From assembly GCA_958295665.1 (NCBI GenBank), contig OY282558.1:22753409-22817408 (forward strand): a stretch of DNA of 64,000 nucleotides. The letters run 5' to 3'. Of this stretch, positions 13,201 to 24,590 are shown piece by piece; positions within the stretch are counted from its first letter, which is position 1; each line of letters opens with the position of its first letter. Below the pieces are notes generated by a model that did no database searches, was not told the DNA's origin, and saw only the letters and a program-made list of their open reading frames with translations. The DNA is from Tipula vernalis. Taxonomy: Eukaryota; Arthropoda; Insecta; Diptera; Tipulidae. Made by a program: the position numbers and the translations under genes.

Positions 13201-16200
13201 TAATGAGAAAAGTGATAAAAATAATCTAAATTTCTCAAAACAATTTTTAGAAATATATTTTTTTTCAAATTAACTACCTACTTTAAAAACTAATTTAAGT
13301 CTGTTTTTAGATAGTTACTTACTTCTGTTTAGGTAGGGTTCTTAATTTAGATTGTGTAAAAAAATGGTTATTATTTTTAAAAAGAAATATTAAACCACCA
13401 AAGATTAAAGCAAAGCAATTTCACTCAAAAATCGTTAATACTGGAGAGGACATTTTATAAGCCCTAACGAATAAATCGCTACATAAAATGTCACGAACCC
13501 ATATGAAAACACAGTAAGATAGGAATATATTTTATAACAAATTGTGTAAATGTATACTACTCGCGGAACACAGACATGTACAAAAATATCGAAACGATTA
13601 AATATTGTTGATTTATCTAATCTCTGTGTAAATAGCGCTAAATATTTTTACGCATTCACAAACTATAATGTATAACTAGTCAAATCGTCATAAAGGTAAA
13701 GCTAAGCGCTTCATTATCATTCGTTATTTGAATTTTTTTTTTATGAATAAAGCAATAAACGTTCATGCGTTTTTCTTACAAGTTTATCCATTGTATACCA
13801 CTATAGCAAAGCATTAATTACTTATTAATTATCTAGGAATGGATTTAGTAGCAATAAAATATTAATGATTTATTTTGAATACATTCCGACTATAATGGAT
13901 TGCGTTTGATCTTGAAATATGGAACAAGCTATTTGTATTTATTATATTACATAGTATACAAATGTATCTGTAGAGTTATTGTGTGTTAATAGAGTTTTTA
14001 GTGATGAACCGATATTAAGAGGTCAAATTTTTTATCATTGGAGAATAATACATCTTTAGTAGGGTAATTGAATAAAGTTTGTGAGATTTTTACATTGCAG
14101 GCATCTAAAGCAACCGATGGTTTTTAAATAAACATTTTTAAACAATGTTCTTTAAAGAGTAAGAAGAAGATTGATACCGAAATTTCGGATTATAAATTAT
14201 TCAATAATCTTATCTAAATATCATAAATATTCAATATCTTGATCCACTGGAATGTATTTCGCTCCTTCATTAAAACGTTAATAAGCACAATTTTTGTTTA
14301 TTAAGAAATAGGTATACATTAATCTGATAAGCATTCTTTCCACCAAATTGGAACCACATTCGAGTAAGATAATTCGAATTACATTTATAACGAAAATAAT
14401 TTTCGGAATTTTCATTGTTTATTTTTTTATTTCGAAATTCGAGTGAAAGAAAATTCTATTTAAGTATTTTAACTGAAAAAGATTAACGAGTATGTATACC
14501 TAAATACGATATATTAGGGAAATGCAAGATATTTAAACGCATTTTAAGGTAAAATCGTGAGAAGTCTCAGTTTATTTTTATCCTCCAGCATTCATCACAT
14601 TAACAATCTTACAACATCTAAAACGTGCAAATTTTTACATTTCTTTGTGTTGGCAATTAAACCAATGACATCTCCAAAACCACATTCTAACGTTAAAAAT
14701 ATAAAGCTATATGCTCAAAAACAATTAACTTTATAAGAAATACTCGTACAAATAAATATTAAGACTAACGACATTTTTATTACATCATAGTGTAATAAGA
14801 TCATGTTTTTTATATTTTTTTTTTAATGCAAGGGCACCGCAAATATAAAAAAAATATAAATGTTGTCCTTAAGTCACAAGATAGCGAATGATCCAATTTC
14901 TTGGAATCTCATAAACATAGCATAATAAAATAATTTTGCGATCAAAATATTTTATTAATTCAATGGATTACTGCGACCTGTCAAAATAATTTAACTTTAA
15001 TTTTGGAGTTTATCAAATAAGTATTATTCTATCAATTAATACCGTTTCCATGTACAATGATTTTTTCGGTTTGATGACAAATATTTTTTCGATTACATCA
15101 TCATTGTCTTGATGATGTAGAAATATACGTATAAGTATTTTTTTTTTCTTCAAGGTACATACAACAATACTAAAATCATCGTCGTTTTCGCAGTTGCAAA
15201 ACACTTAAAGATCGAATATAATATATAATTCGCGTATATTACAAAAAAGGTCGACAAGAATCTGGTTTTAGTCATTCAGACTGCATTTAATATACATATT
15301 ACATTTACTTAATAAATCTTAAAGAGATACAAGTAATCAAGGTTACAACTATAAAAAAATTGGGGACTGTTTTATAATCGAACAAGCAACCTATATGTTT
15401 CTAAATATGTTTAAATTCTCCTCCTCCTCTTGTTCTAAAAATAAACTTTAAATAATGCCACCATATCATGATCACCCACCAACCAACAACAACATAATTA
15501 TTACATCTAACAATAAGCAAAAAAAAAACAGCAAAGTTAAACTATTCGACAGCTAATTTACATGAATTTCTTAAAAATCCATAAACAATAACTTAAAACA
15601 GCAAGAGCTAGATATACAAAATGACGTCATGTTGTTGAATTAGAAATTTGTTGTCTACCTTAAGAATCAATCCAATTTAATATCAACGTAAATATACGAA
15701 CCAATCTCAGTCATAATCTGTGCTACAATGAGAGATAATAATATGTATGAGAGATTTTAAACATTTTATTTATTTTCTCAGAAATTTCTTGGAACATATT
15801 ATGTATTTGGGTAGATTCAATGTTATGTGGGTAGAACCTGCTAACAAGTAATTACAAATCGTATATAAAATAAACAGATGGTATAATTTCGTTTACAAAG
15901 AATTGAGAACAAGTAGCAAACCACTGCTTATGATCAATGTTTACAAGAAATACAAGATACAAAAGAATACAAGAGACTTCAATTCACGAACGAAAAGAAG
16001 TGTAGAGTTTATTAAAAAATAAAAAATATTTTTTTGTATACAGTTTTTCATTCATTTTCTGTTTTTATTCACTTCATCGTGGTCGTCGTCGTCATAATAT
16101 GTATGACCTTCTAAGATAATCAACTAAAAATAGCGGTAACGCTATACAATAACACAACGTTTCAACTATTTTGAAGATAGAATTTTAATTTTGAAAATTA

Positions 16201-19200
16201 AAAAGCATGACCATATATTGATAAACTCGCGCTCAGTTAACGCATCACTGGCTTGCTTTATCAAATATTCGGATGAGGAGGTGGACGTCTATATTGTGCC
16301 GCAAATAACAATATTGGCAAATAACAAAAAATATCTTTTCTCTATATAAGGGTGTGCCTGAGTAAATTTGTTAATTTCGTTTTTTCTAGCAAACACACAC
16401 ACACAATTCAAAACCGACGTAATTTTTAACATGATTTAAGCTTATACAACAAGAAGGTTTTGCATTCTTTACACCATTATAGTGAGAATGTAGCGCTCGC
16501 GATAAGACATAAACTAATCAATTTCAATTTTAAGGCACCACCTGTTACGTAGTTGATTCAAATTTTAGGGTAATTCACCGAGTCCTAATTTATTTGGATG
16601 TTTCAAATGTACTAAATAGAATGTATAATAAAATAATTTTAATTTACACTCGAAATTCTTAATAAGTTTTTCAGAATCGGAATCGATTGACTAAACTAAT
16701 ATTAGCAGAAAAAATAAGCTGATATTAAAGTTCTAAGAATTATATTTAAAAAAAACAAAAAATCAATCCAATATCTTTATTGATGGCCGATAAATTTAGT
16801 TGAATGTATGACTTATGGTAATGAAATGTATTTTTTGATTTTTTTCGACAACCGTTAAAACTTTACAAAGTTGTAGTACTCTGGCAGACATTCACGAAAC
16901 CATTTTTTTTGTCAGCAACCAAGCTCTTTTTAGAGGTTAAAACCACCCCATAATTTAACATGAAAAACGTTTTTTTTTCGATATATCTCGGCTTCTAATC
17001 CACTTTTTTGTAAAAGTGGGGTTGCATCTCTATTTTTTTAGGGGATGAAATGACTAGTACTTAATACCAAACGTCGTAATTTTACAGGTATATGCGGCAT
17101 TTTAGAAGTGAATTTCAGTTGTTTGTTGATTTCAACTTTACCATTAAGATACGCAGTTCGACAAATTTATCAACAATTAGCTCTGCCTACTTAAAATCAA
17201 AATGTTTTGATGCTCCTTTAACCGATTAACCACCAGTTAAATTGGTCGAAAAATTAAAGCATACTCGGTTAAACCTTTCTGTAGACTAAACCAAGTTGAT
17301 GCACTCCGGGGTATGCGAGTGTGGTACACATAAGTTACAGAAATCCAAATCAAAACTCAATATGAAAAATAAGATTCTTGAAGAATGAACTCCCAATCGA
17401 TCCTATTTAACCTCCCTTCTCATCTCCTTATTCGTCACTTGTAATGGTTATTTTTTGGTAATGCTGCATGTCGTCGCATAAGCGTGTAACATATGAAAGA
17501 AGCAATTCCTAACATAACTTGAAAATAAAAAATGTTGAGTTATGCTTTAAATAGCCCATAGACGATAAGATTTATCGTTCAAGAAGTTGATTCGGGCGAT
17601 TAAAGACAATTTCCGTTTTGCACAACTTGTAATACGTAATTTAGTTAGACGTATGATTGGTTTGATCGATGTGTTTATTCATTTGTTGTTGCTTTGTTTA
17701 CTAATTTAAGCCCTTTTAGATCATTCTGTCTTAATCTAATGCAACTGAAAATGAATTAGCCCAATATTTTATGAGTAAACCCGAGTTAATTTAGTTAAAT
17801 ATGCTCGTCGATCGATAATCAATTGTTTGTAATTGCATCAACATTTTGATTAAAAATAATATGAAATCGATTCTCGATATAAATACGTATAGCTGTAATC
17901 AATCATCGTGAGGCCGCCAAATGTCGTAATCCAATACATTTTGATTTATAATTTATTTTCTAAATAAAACGGAAACTATAGACGAGATTTTAAAGATTAA
18001 ATAAACAAAAGCCGCGAGAAAATTCAATTTTTTCATATTATGTAGATTTGTTCGATGGCATCATGGTATTTTTGGTTGAGTCAATATTTGTTGACTGGCA
18101 TCAATGAAACATGAATATTTTTAAAGCAAATATGTATATTAACCCAATGAATTGAATAGGAAATATGTTTTTAGTTTTATAGCAAAATATATTCCAAATT
18201 TGGTGATGATTTAATATTATCTGAAGTAAACGAGAATATTGAAAGAGGTGATAATTAATAAACTGCGTTGAGTTTTTTGTGTTAAAAATAGTTTGCGATT
18301 TGAGGCGGAAAGAACAATTTGCACCTTGGTTGAGATTGAGAATGAAATGATCATTTTTAATATTTCTCAATTTCATCTCCATATATAGCCGAGTTAATAA
18401 AAAGAATTCTCTGAAAACATTTTTTTATTGTTTCTTGTGATTCTTAATTATTTTGGTTTTAAGTTATACTGAGTATAGTGTAGTAGTACATTCGATTACG
18501 TTATCGATTTATGACGTCATCTGGACGAGGCTAAGCCATAGTCTCAAGTATATTAATGACTAAAAAGTGTAAATTATGTTGGAATTTGTAAAATACACAA
18601 GTCTTTGGAAAATATTTATTACATCGACAATCTCTAGACTGTAGGCAGCGTTGGTTTACTAGTTTTAGATTGAAATATTTAATGAACATATTTTGCAATG
18701 AAATTTCGATTTTCAATTTAATAATATACACTATTAAATGAATTGTGAAAATATGTGGGCAAGCATATATGAAATGTCGCCCAGGTTTATATTAAAACAA
18801 AAAAAAATAAAAAATAAATTTTCTATGGTTTGAGTTGGTGGTTTGATTTCTTAAAAAACCTACATAAGTTTCTAGGACGTCACTGACTCATGTTTTTTTT
18901 AGTATACCATAAATAAAAGTTTACAAAAAATAATTTAACATCTAAAGCAAGAGCATAACTCTGCGGTTTACAATCTCACAACATATGGTACATCAAGTAG
19001 CCCAATCCTATCCACAGCTTGACATACTTTTTTTGTATTACATACATTATAATTTTATACAAGTGCATTAATAAATACCAAGACATTATGATGATGCATT
19101 TTATCCGACCGTCAACCAGCTTAATGACTCATGATGATCGTTATACAATTCGTTCGCTTGGTCATAAATCACATTAAATTAATAATTTCCTTTATTTAAC

Positions 19201-19848
19201 TTTATACAAAACAAATTGTCAAAATTCAATTAATCTTTCACTAACAATCTGTTTTAATTTATATGGTATATAAGAATAATTTCTTAATTAATTTACAATT
19301 GATGTTTTATAAATGTACAGTATAATGGGGCGAAATAATAAAGAATGCAATCGGTTTTATATTGCAATATGTCAGTTTTAATGTTTAAGAAATTAAAAAG
19401 ATTATGAACGGCCGATGAAGTATGTTCAACTTTTCTCGTACATATCATCGTATATATACTAAAAAAAAAAAACTATTTTAGTATGTTGTTTATATTTGTT
19501 TAGTTTTGTTATTTTTTTATTTTATTCTTTTTTAATTAAATCCATAAAAAGAATAAATTTATTTCCAATCAACACAACAACAAAATAAAATAAGTTGTTT
19601 GTTAGTTAAATTGTATAGTGACATCTATAAGTTATGAAATAAAAATATTACAAATTTAACTGGAATACGTGCGGCCTCTATTAGATCTGCAACCTAGACA
19701 ATGACATACTTATTGAAATGCGCTATTTAATTTTAACGACCTTCATTCACCGCAACTTCCCGTTTGGAGGATGATTAAGCAAACAATTATTTTGTAGTAA
19801 AATTAGAAACTAAATTCTAGTGTGTTACATCATTTTGTGAAGATAAAA
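10265..19848. other. Upstream region, no gene recognised
   Basis: AT-rich with poly-T runs (11500-11518, 11610-11635) and no coding signal. The stretch at about 16790-17160 (GATATATCTCGGCTTCTAAT and surroundings) has a different texture, with slightly higher GC and short repeated words, and may be an uncharacterised dispersed repeat. Part of this region could hold untranslated shot exons. Confidence 0.6.
11546..11585 (+). promoter_or_regulatory. Possible TATA/initiator pair in the upstream region
   Basis: A TATATAA at 11548-11554 is followed by TCATGT (A at 11580), the spacing expected between a TATA box and a start site. Downstream sequence is AT-rich with no open frame. It could be a distal, non-coding first exon of shot, but in DNA this AT-rich the match may be chance. 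Confidence 0.15.
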
Positions 19849-20262
19849 GCCGTGTTTTCCATGAGAACTGCACTAGAACTCGATAAACTTTAAATTCCTT
19901 TTATTCCATGTAAAACGAAAAAAATTAAATTCTTAAATCGCGAATGTGTAGTGTATTTGATATAATTACATATTTTAAGTTTAAAAATTTCCCCCTTCAG
20001 TTATTTCATCAATATTTTCTAATTTCGTGCTGACGTCATTACACGCAACTACACTCGATAAATTCATGGGTTTATCCAGTGTAACTAAAAAATAAGCTAT
20101 AATTATCATTATTTATTGCTGTAACAACTTAAAATGTGTATTTATGTGAAATGCACTACACATTATCACTTTATGAATTTAATTTTTTTTTCTGTTTACA
20201 TAGAATATAAGGAATTAAAAATTTATCGAGTTCTAGTGCAGTTCTCATGAAAAACACGACTA
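19849..20262. mobile_element. MITE-like element with terminal inverted repeats of about 50 bp
   Basis: GAGAACTGCACTAGAACTCG near the left end (19863) is matched by the inverse CGAGTTCTAGTGCAGTTCTC near the right end (20227-20246). The arms extend from about 19849-19900 and 20211-20262 with only a few differences. The interior is AT-rich and non-coding. The good arm conservation suggests a fairly recent insertion. No target duplication could be fixed by eye. Confidence 0.7.
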
Positions 20263-21054
20263 AAGTTATCTTAACTTACAAAATCCTTTACAATAATATT
20301 TCATTTATAATAAATTGTTAGTAATCAAATTTGAATGATTCCCAACCATTAAGGAAATTTTAAAATCTAAAATCAGATGATAATTACACATCTGCAAATT
20401 GACAATTAATCTGATTTTGATGAAAATTAACATTTCTAAAGCAAACTGGAATTTATTATGATATAAATTAGCAAGCAAAACACAGGGTAATCAGTCTGAA
20501 GGCTAATTATGTTATGCTATGAGTTTTTATCTATAAAATTTGTTAAGTGGCCATGTACTTCAAATCAGATTACATAATTAAGATTTACATAAATCTTGTG
20601 CGATTACTAAAGTATAGTTGTTTACTAACGAATATCTGGTACCACACCAATTTAGTCAAATTTGCAACACTATAAGCTCTACCTACAACAAGAGGAAGTT
20701 TTTAGTGCGTTTATTTTATGAAGGTCAATAAATGCAAAGTGTTTTTGGTGCTCTGACAACTGTATAAATTAGTCTAGATTTTAACAAAAAAATATTTGAG
20801 TAACCACTTACGAGATATTGTATAAGTGTGACGAATAAAATTATGAATACGTATGGGCGTCCGCGACTTATAGCAAAAAGTGTACATACACATATTATTT
20901 ATTCATTCTTCTCAGCGCATAGTAGTTTGTAGTTTTTCTTTTTATTCAATTTGTGTTATTGTTGGTGTATTTTTTTTTTAAATCAATGTGAATAGCTTTG
21001 CACACACAAAGTAGAGTGTGTATAGTAGTTTTTAACAAATTTTTTTCAGTTTAT

Positions 21055-21838
21055 TATACTCAGTTCGAATTTGAATTTCATACCGTGCGGTTTACATATT
21101 TTGTTTGTTTAAAGTTTAATATAGTTTTGTATAATCTAAAGTTTTTGCTATTTAGTTTTGTACGTACTAATTTATAAAAAAAAAAGTTTTGGAATTTTGT
21201 TAACGATAAACAACCTTGTGTGTATTCACTATATTTTTTTGTTTAATAATTTTTTATTAGCAATACGCTACTCTATGACTAATGATTATTGTATATTCTT
21301 CTTTCTTAATACGTAAATCACCTTGCGCGCGATTGTTATAATTTCAATTTCCTTCCACTAAGCTTAATGAATGAATATATTTTGGTGAAATTTCTTTTTT
21401 GTTCATTTCACATCCAACCAAGTAAACAAAAAATTTGTTTTCAAAAATTCCATGACACTTGAATACACATATATTCCACATTAAGTAGAGTAATCATCAG
21501 GGAATGTTAAAAAGTTGAGATAATTTTTTTTTTTTGTAACGTCTATAAAAATTTCTTTCTAGTTTTTTTCTTGTGTTGTATCAATGCCGTACGTAAAATA
21601 TTCGATTAATTAGTAAAAGAAAAATAAGAAATGTTTCTTAACCAAAAAAAAAAACAATGACTTCATATTCTGATTCTGTGAAAGTGCGATAATTTTATTA
21701 AGTTACAAAAATTTTTATAAAAAATAAAATTTTATTGTGCCATTTTATAAGAAATAAAAGTTAATAAATATATATAAGAAAATTGTGAATTGTGTGTACA
21801 TAAATTATAAAAATACGAAGTGAAAATTAAGCCACAAG
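21055..21838 (+). promoter_or_regulatory. Candidate core promoter and 5' UTR of the long shot isoform
   Basis: An arthropod-type initiator match, TCAGTT, lies at 21060-21065 (A at 21062), with GGTTT at +28, four of five positions of the downstream promoter element. The sequence from there to the ATG at 21839 is AT-rich and contains short upstream ATGs, for example near 21657. Splicing within the leader is possible. This is a motif-level guess; no transcript supports it. Confidence 0.25.
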
Positions 21839-22115
21839 ATGTCAACACAAGCTTACTATAAAGATCGTTTGGGATTTGATCCACGTGAAGCTCTTTATGA
21901 TACCGCTCCTGCTCCAGTGAATAGTAGTGGTGGTGGTATTAAGGGAGCATCCCGTGGTGTTCGCAAAGAAAACTATAGTAATCATTATGCCGCAAAAGAA
22001 TATAGTGACAGTCCGGCTAAAAAACAAAAACAGGATGGTTACGAGGACGCGCTAACACAATTTAAAGGTACAATGAGTTTATGGGACTTTTTTGTGGAAA
22101 ATTGGGATATAACAC
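21839..22115 (+). CDS. shot: shot coding exon 1 (long isoform, upstream of CH1)
   Basis: This is the start exon of the CH1-containing isoform. The ATG at 21839 (context CACAAGATG) opens MSTQAYYKDRLGFDPREALY, and the YYKDRLGFDP motif is typical of insect shot N-termini. The rest is a Ser/Gly/Lys-rich, probably disordered head ending in YEDALTQFK. Two donors are possible. A perfect GTAAGT follows 22115; a weak GTACAA follows 22067. They lie 48 nt apart and leave the same phase (1), so both join in frame to the exon at 31849. The longer form adds 16 residues (TMSLWDFF.. type) and makes ..DIT-H-ERDAIQKK; the shorter makes ..QFK-D-ERDAIQKK. I prefer the longer form on donor strength. Confidence 0.85.
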
Positions 22116-23884
22116 GTAAGTCGATGAGTTTTATTATGTTTTTTTGTTGTTTTGTGTGCGCACGACCCAATTTATATTTAATGCTTTATTGTGAGAGATT
22201 TAAGAGTTATAACACCCCTCAATACCGAATCCAGCTTTTAATTTAAGTGCAAACTTTTTATTTTGTTTTTTCAAATTATAAAATTTTCATTTCAAATTCG
22301 AAAGTAAAATTGATTTATAAGCGAGTACGCAAAATAAATAAATTTTGTTTGTTGGTTTTAGTACGCGGTCGGTTGGTAGAGCGCGATAAATTTTTAGTTT
22401 TATATCTGCATAATAACCATACAATAATTGTTTTACATTTTTTTTTATGCAATTTTATTTTATTTTTTGCGTTAAATTAAAAAATTTCGTGCAGGAATTT
22501 TATTAAATTTCCTAGTTACATGTACGCTTATTTCCATAAAAGGCAAAAACTATTAAAGTCACGTAGGTGTTATTTTTTACATCCTACACACTATAAAATA
22601 ATTTGAATATTAGGTGTCAATTTAATAGATCGCGCGATACAACAAATAGTAAATACGATGCGCGCGCAGCTTGAAATCACTTTCAATCTTATTAATTATA
22701 CTATTGACTTATTCATTTTGATTAAGGCGACGCGACGTGATATTACTCTTATAAATCAATTAGCGCAAATCTCTAAGAATTTTATTTTTTTGTGTACACT
22801 AAACGACAAAACAATATCAAAACTTGTCGACTTTTATAATAAACTAATCATTTACATAGATTTTAAGGAATGCGTTGAACCAGCTAACATAATATATAAG
22901 ATATAACATATCGCTATAACATTGGGAATGTCTGCTCGAGATTCTCAATTGTGTAATTGTTTTATATAATTGGCGCGTGTTTACTGCAAATAAAAATTTC
23001 TAATTCATTACAAATGCAAATATACATGATGTAATATGTGCAGCGTGCCATTTTAAACTTCAATGTTAACATAATGTCGTGAACATAAGCAGCTAACCTA
23101 TTTGATCCGCGCATTATTTTTATTAAATATTTTATTACTTTCAGCAATATATTTCAATTAGATAATTTATAAATTTATTATTTAGATATCTTTATAATAA
23201 TAGAAAATTATTATTTGATATACTTATGGCGGAATATGCATAAAGGACAGAGACCAGATGCTAATATTTTTCTTTGGATTTTATTATGTGCAATTAAAAA
23301 TGCAGACAATTTTTCACACTTAAAGTAGTTTTTATCAGTTAACCGCGAGAAATCGCAAGTGTTGTTTGCATTTAAGATCTTTTTTAGGATGCGGTAATTA
23401 AGAAGTTTCTCAGTAAGGTTTATTTTTGGTGTAGTAAATCAGCAAAAAGTATTAGAGTTTATTTGAAATGTGAAGAGTTTTGATTTAAAAGAATATCGTT
23501 GCCTGTAACCTGTACGGAGGTGAAGGTCGTGTTAATAAATTTTGTAACATCTGTCTGGCTGCCAAAGTATTTTTGTCCAGACAGACGCTTGTACAATTTT
23601 GATGATTTTTATTCTGAATTTTAAAATTTTTTTTTTAGTTGTTTCTGGGCTCTTATCGTGCCATTCGCGCGCAATTTATTTTCTATTCTTTTCCAATTTC
23701 CGTTGTTAAACATTTTCTTAAATATTTATCTGATCTCGTAAATATTTACCTGATCATTACAACAGATCTGTCGGCATCATCGTTGGATCACTAACCTAAA
23801 TTATTAAGAAACAGCCAAATTTTGAATCAGCTAAGGCTTAATGCGGCCCATCATATTAATTATGTTTTCAAGTGTGCGTGTGCC

Positions 23885-24590
23885 ATAAAAAAGTTTGTGG
23901 CGTTTTTTCTCATAGCATATTTTCTCATCTAAACCATATAGAGACCGGCATATTTCATCTTATGACATCGCTGCGGAACTAAACATTGACCAAAAACAGT
24001 TTTTTATACCACATGAATTAACAGTGAAAAATTTAGTGGCTCAAATTTCCATCTACGAATCGCTGCTGAAACGAAACGGAATCGAGCCATTTTTGAAGAG
24101 ATTGCTAGTAGACCAAGTTCTTGATCCAAGATGGATGAAGCTGCATAAATGGCGACGAAGCCCGGGTTGACGCCACGTAAAGTAATGCTCTGTGTTTGCT
24201 AGGATTGGAAGGGGATCATGCATCATGAGCTGCTCCAACCTGGGCAGAAGATTAATTCCAGTCTCTACTGTCAACAATTAATGCGATTAAAGCGCGCAAT
24301 TGAGGTAAAGCGGCCAGAATTGATTAATAGGAAAGGGGTTCTCTTCCATCACGACAATGCCAGACCACACACATCTTTAATGACTTGGAAAAGTTTGAGA
24401 GAGCTTGGCTGGGAAGTTTTGATGCATCCACCGTATAGCCCAGACCTTGCCCGGTCCGACTACCATTTGTTTCGCTTTCTGCAAAACTCTTAATGGTGTA
24501 AAGCTGACTTCAAAAGAGGCCTGTGAAAAAATCCCAGAAGTTACGGCACGAAACGAATTTTGGTGAAAAAACGCCACAAACTTTCTCCTT
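23885..24590 (+). mobile_element. Degenerate, internally deleted mariner transposon
   Basis: Terminal inverted repeats AAAGTTTGTGGCGTTTTTTC (23890) and GAAAAAACGCCACAAACTTT (24565-24584) flank a broken mariner transposase. The outer boundaries are approximate. The length of about 0.7 kb against the usual 1.3 kb shows an internal deletion that removed most of the N-terminal third. Confidence 0.85.
23965..24540 (+). pseudogene. Mariner transposase pseudogene (D34D)
   Basis: Recognisable pieces in order: AAELNIDQK (helix-turn-helix part), NLVAQISIYESLLKRNGIEP, MATKPGLTPRKVMLCV, then the continuous block IMHHELLQPGQKINSSLYCQ, FHHDNARPHTSLMTW and HPPYSPDLARSDYHLF. The second and third catalytic aspartates (HHDN and RSDY) are separated by exactly 34 residues, the mariner signature. 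Stop codons before MATKPG and after LCVC, and a deletion or shift around the first catalytic Asp, make it non-functional. The longest intact piece is 24218-24493. Confidence 0.85.

Noticed and set aside
22658..22906. Open frame of 82 codons with a small GC-richer start (ATGCGCGCGCAG)
   Set aside because: No motif, no splice context fitting shot, and AT-driven Ile/Lys/Asn composition; probably chance.
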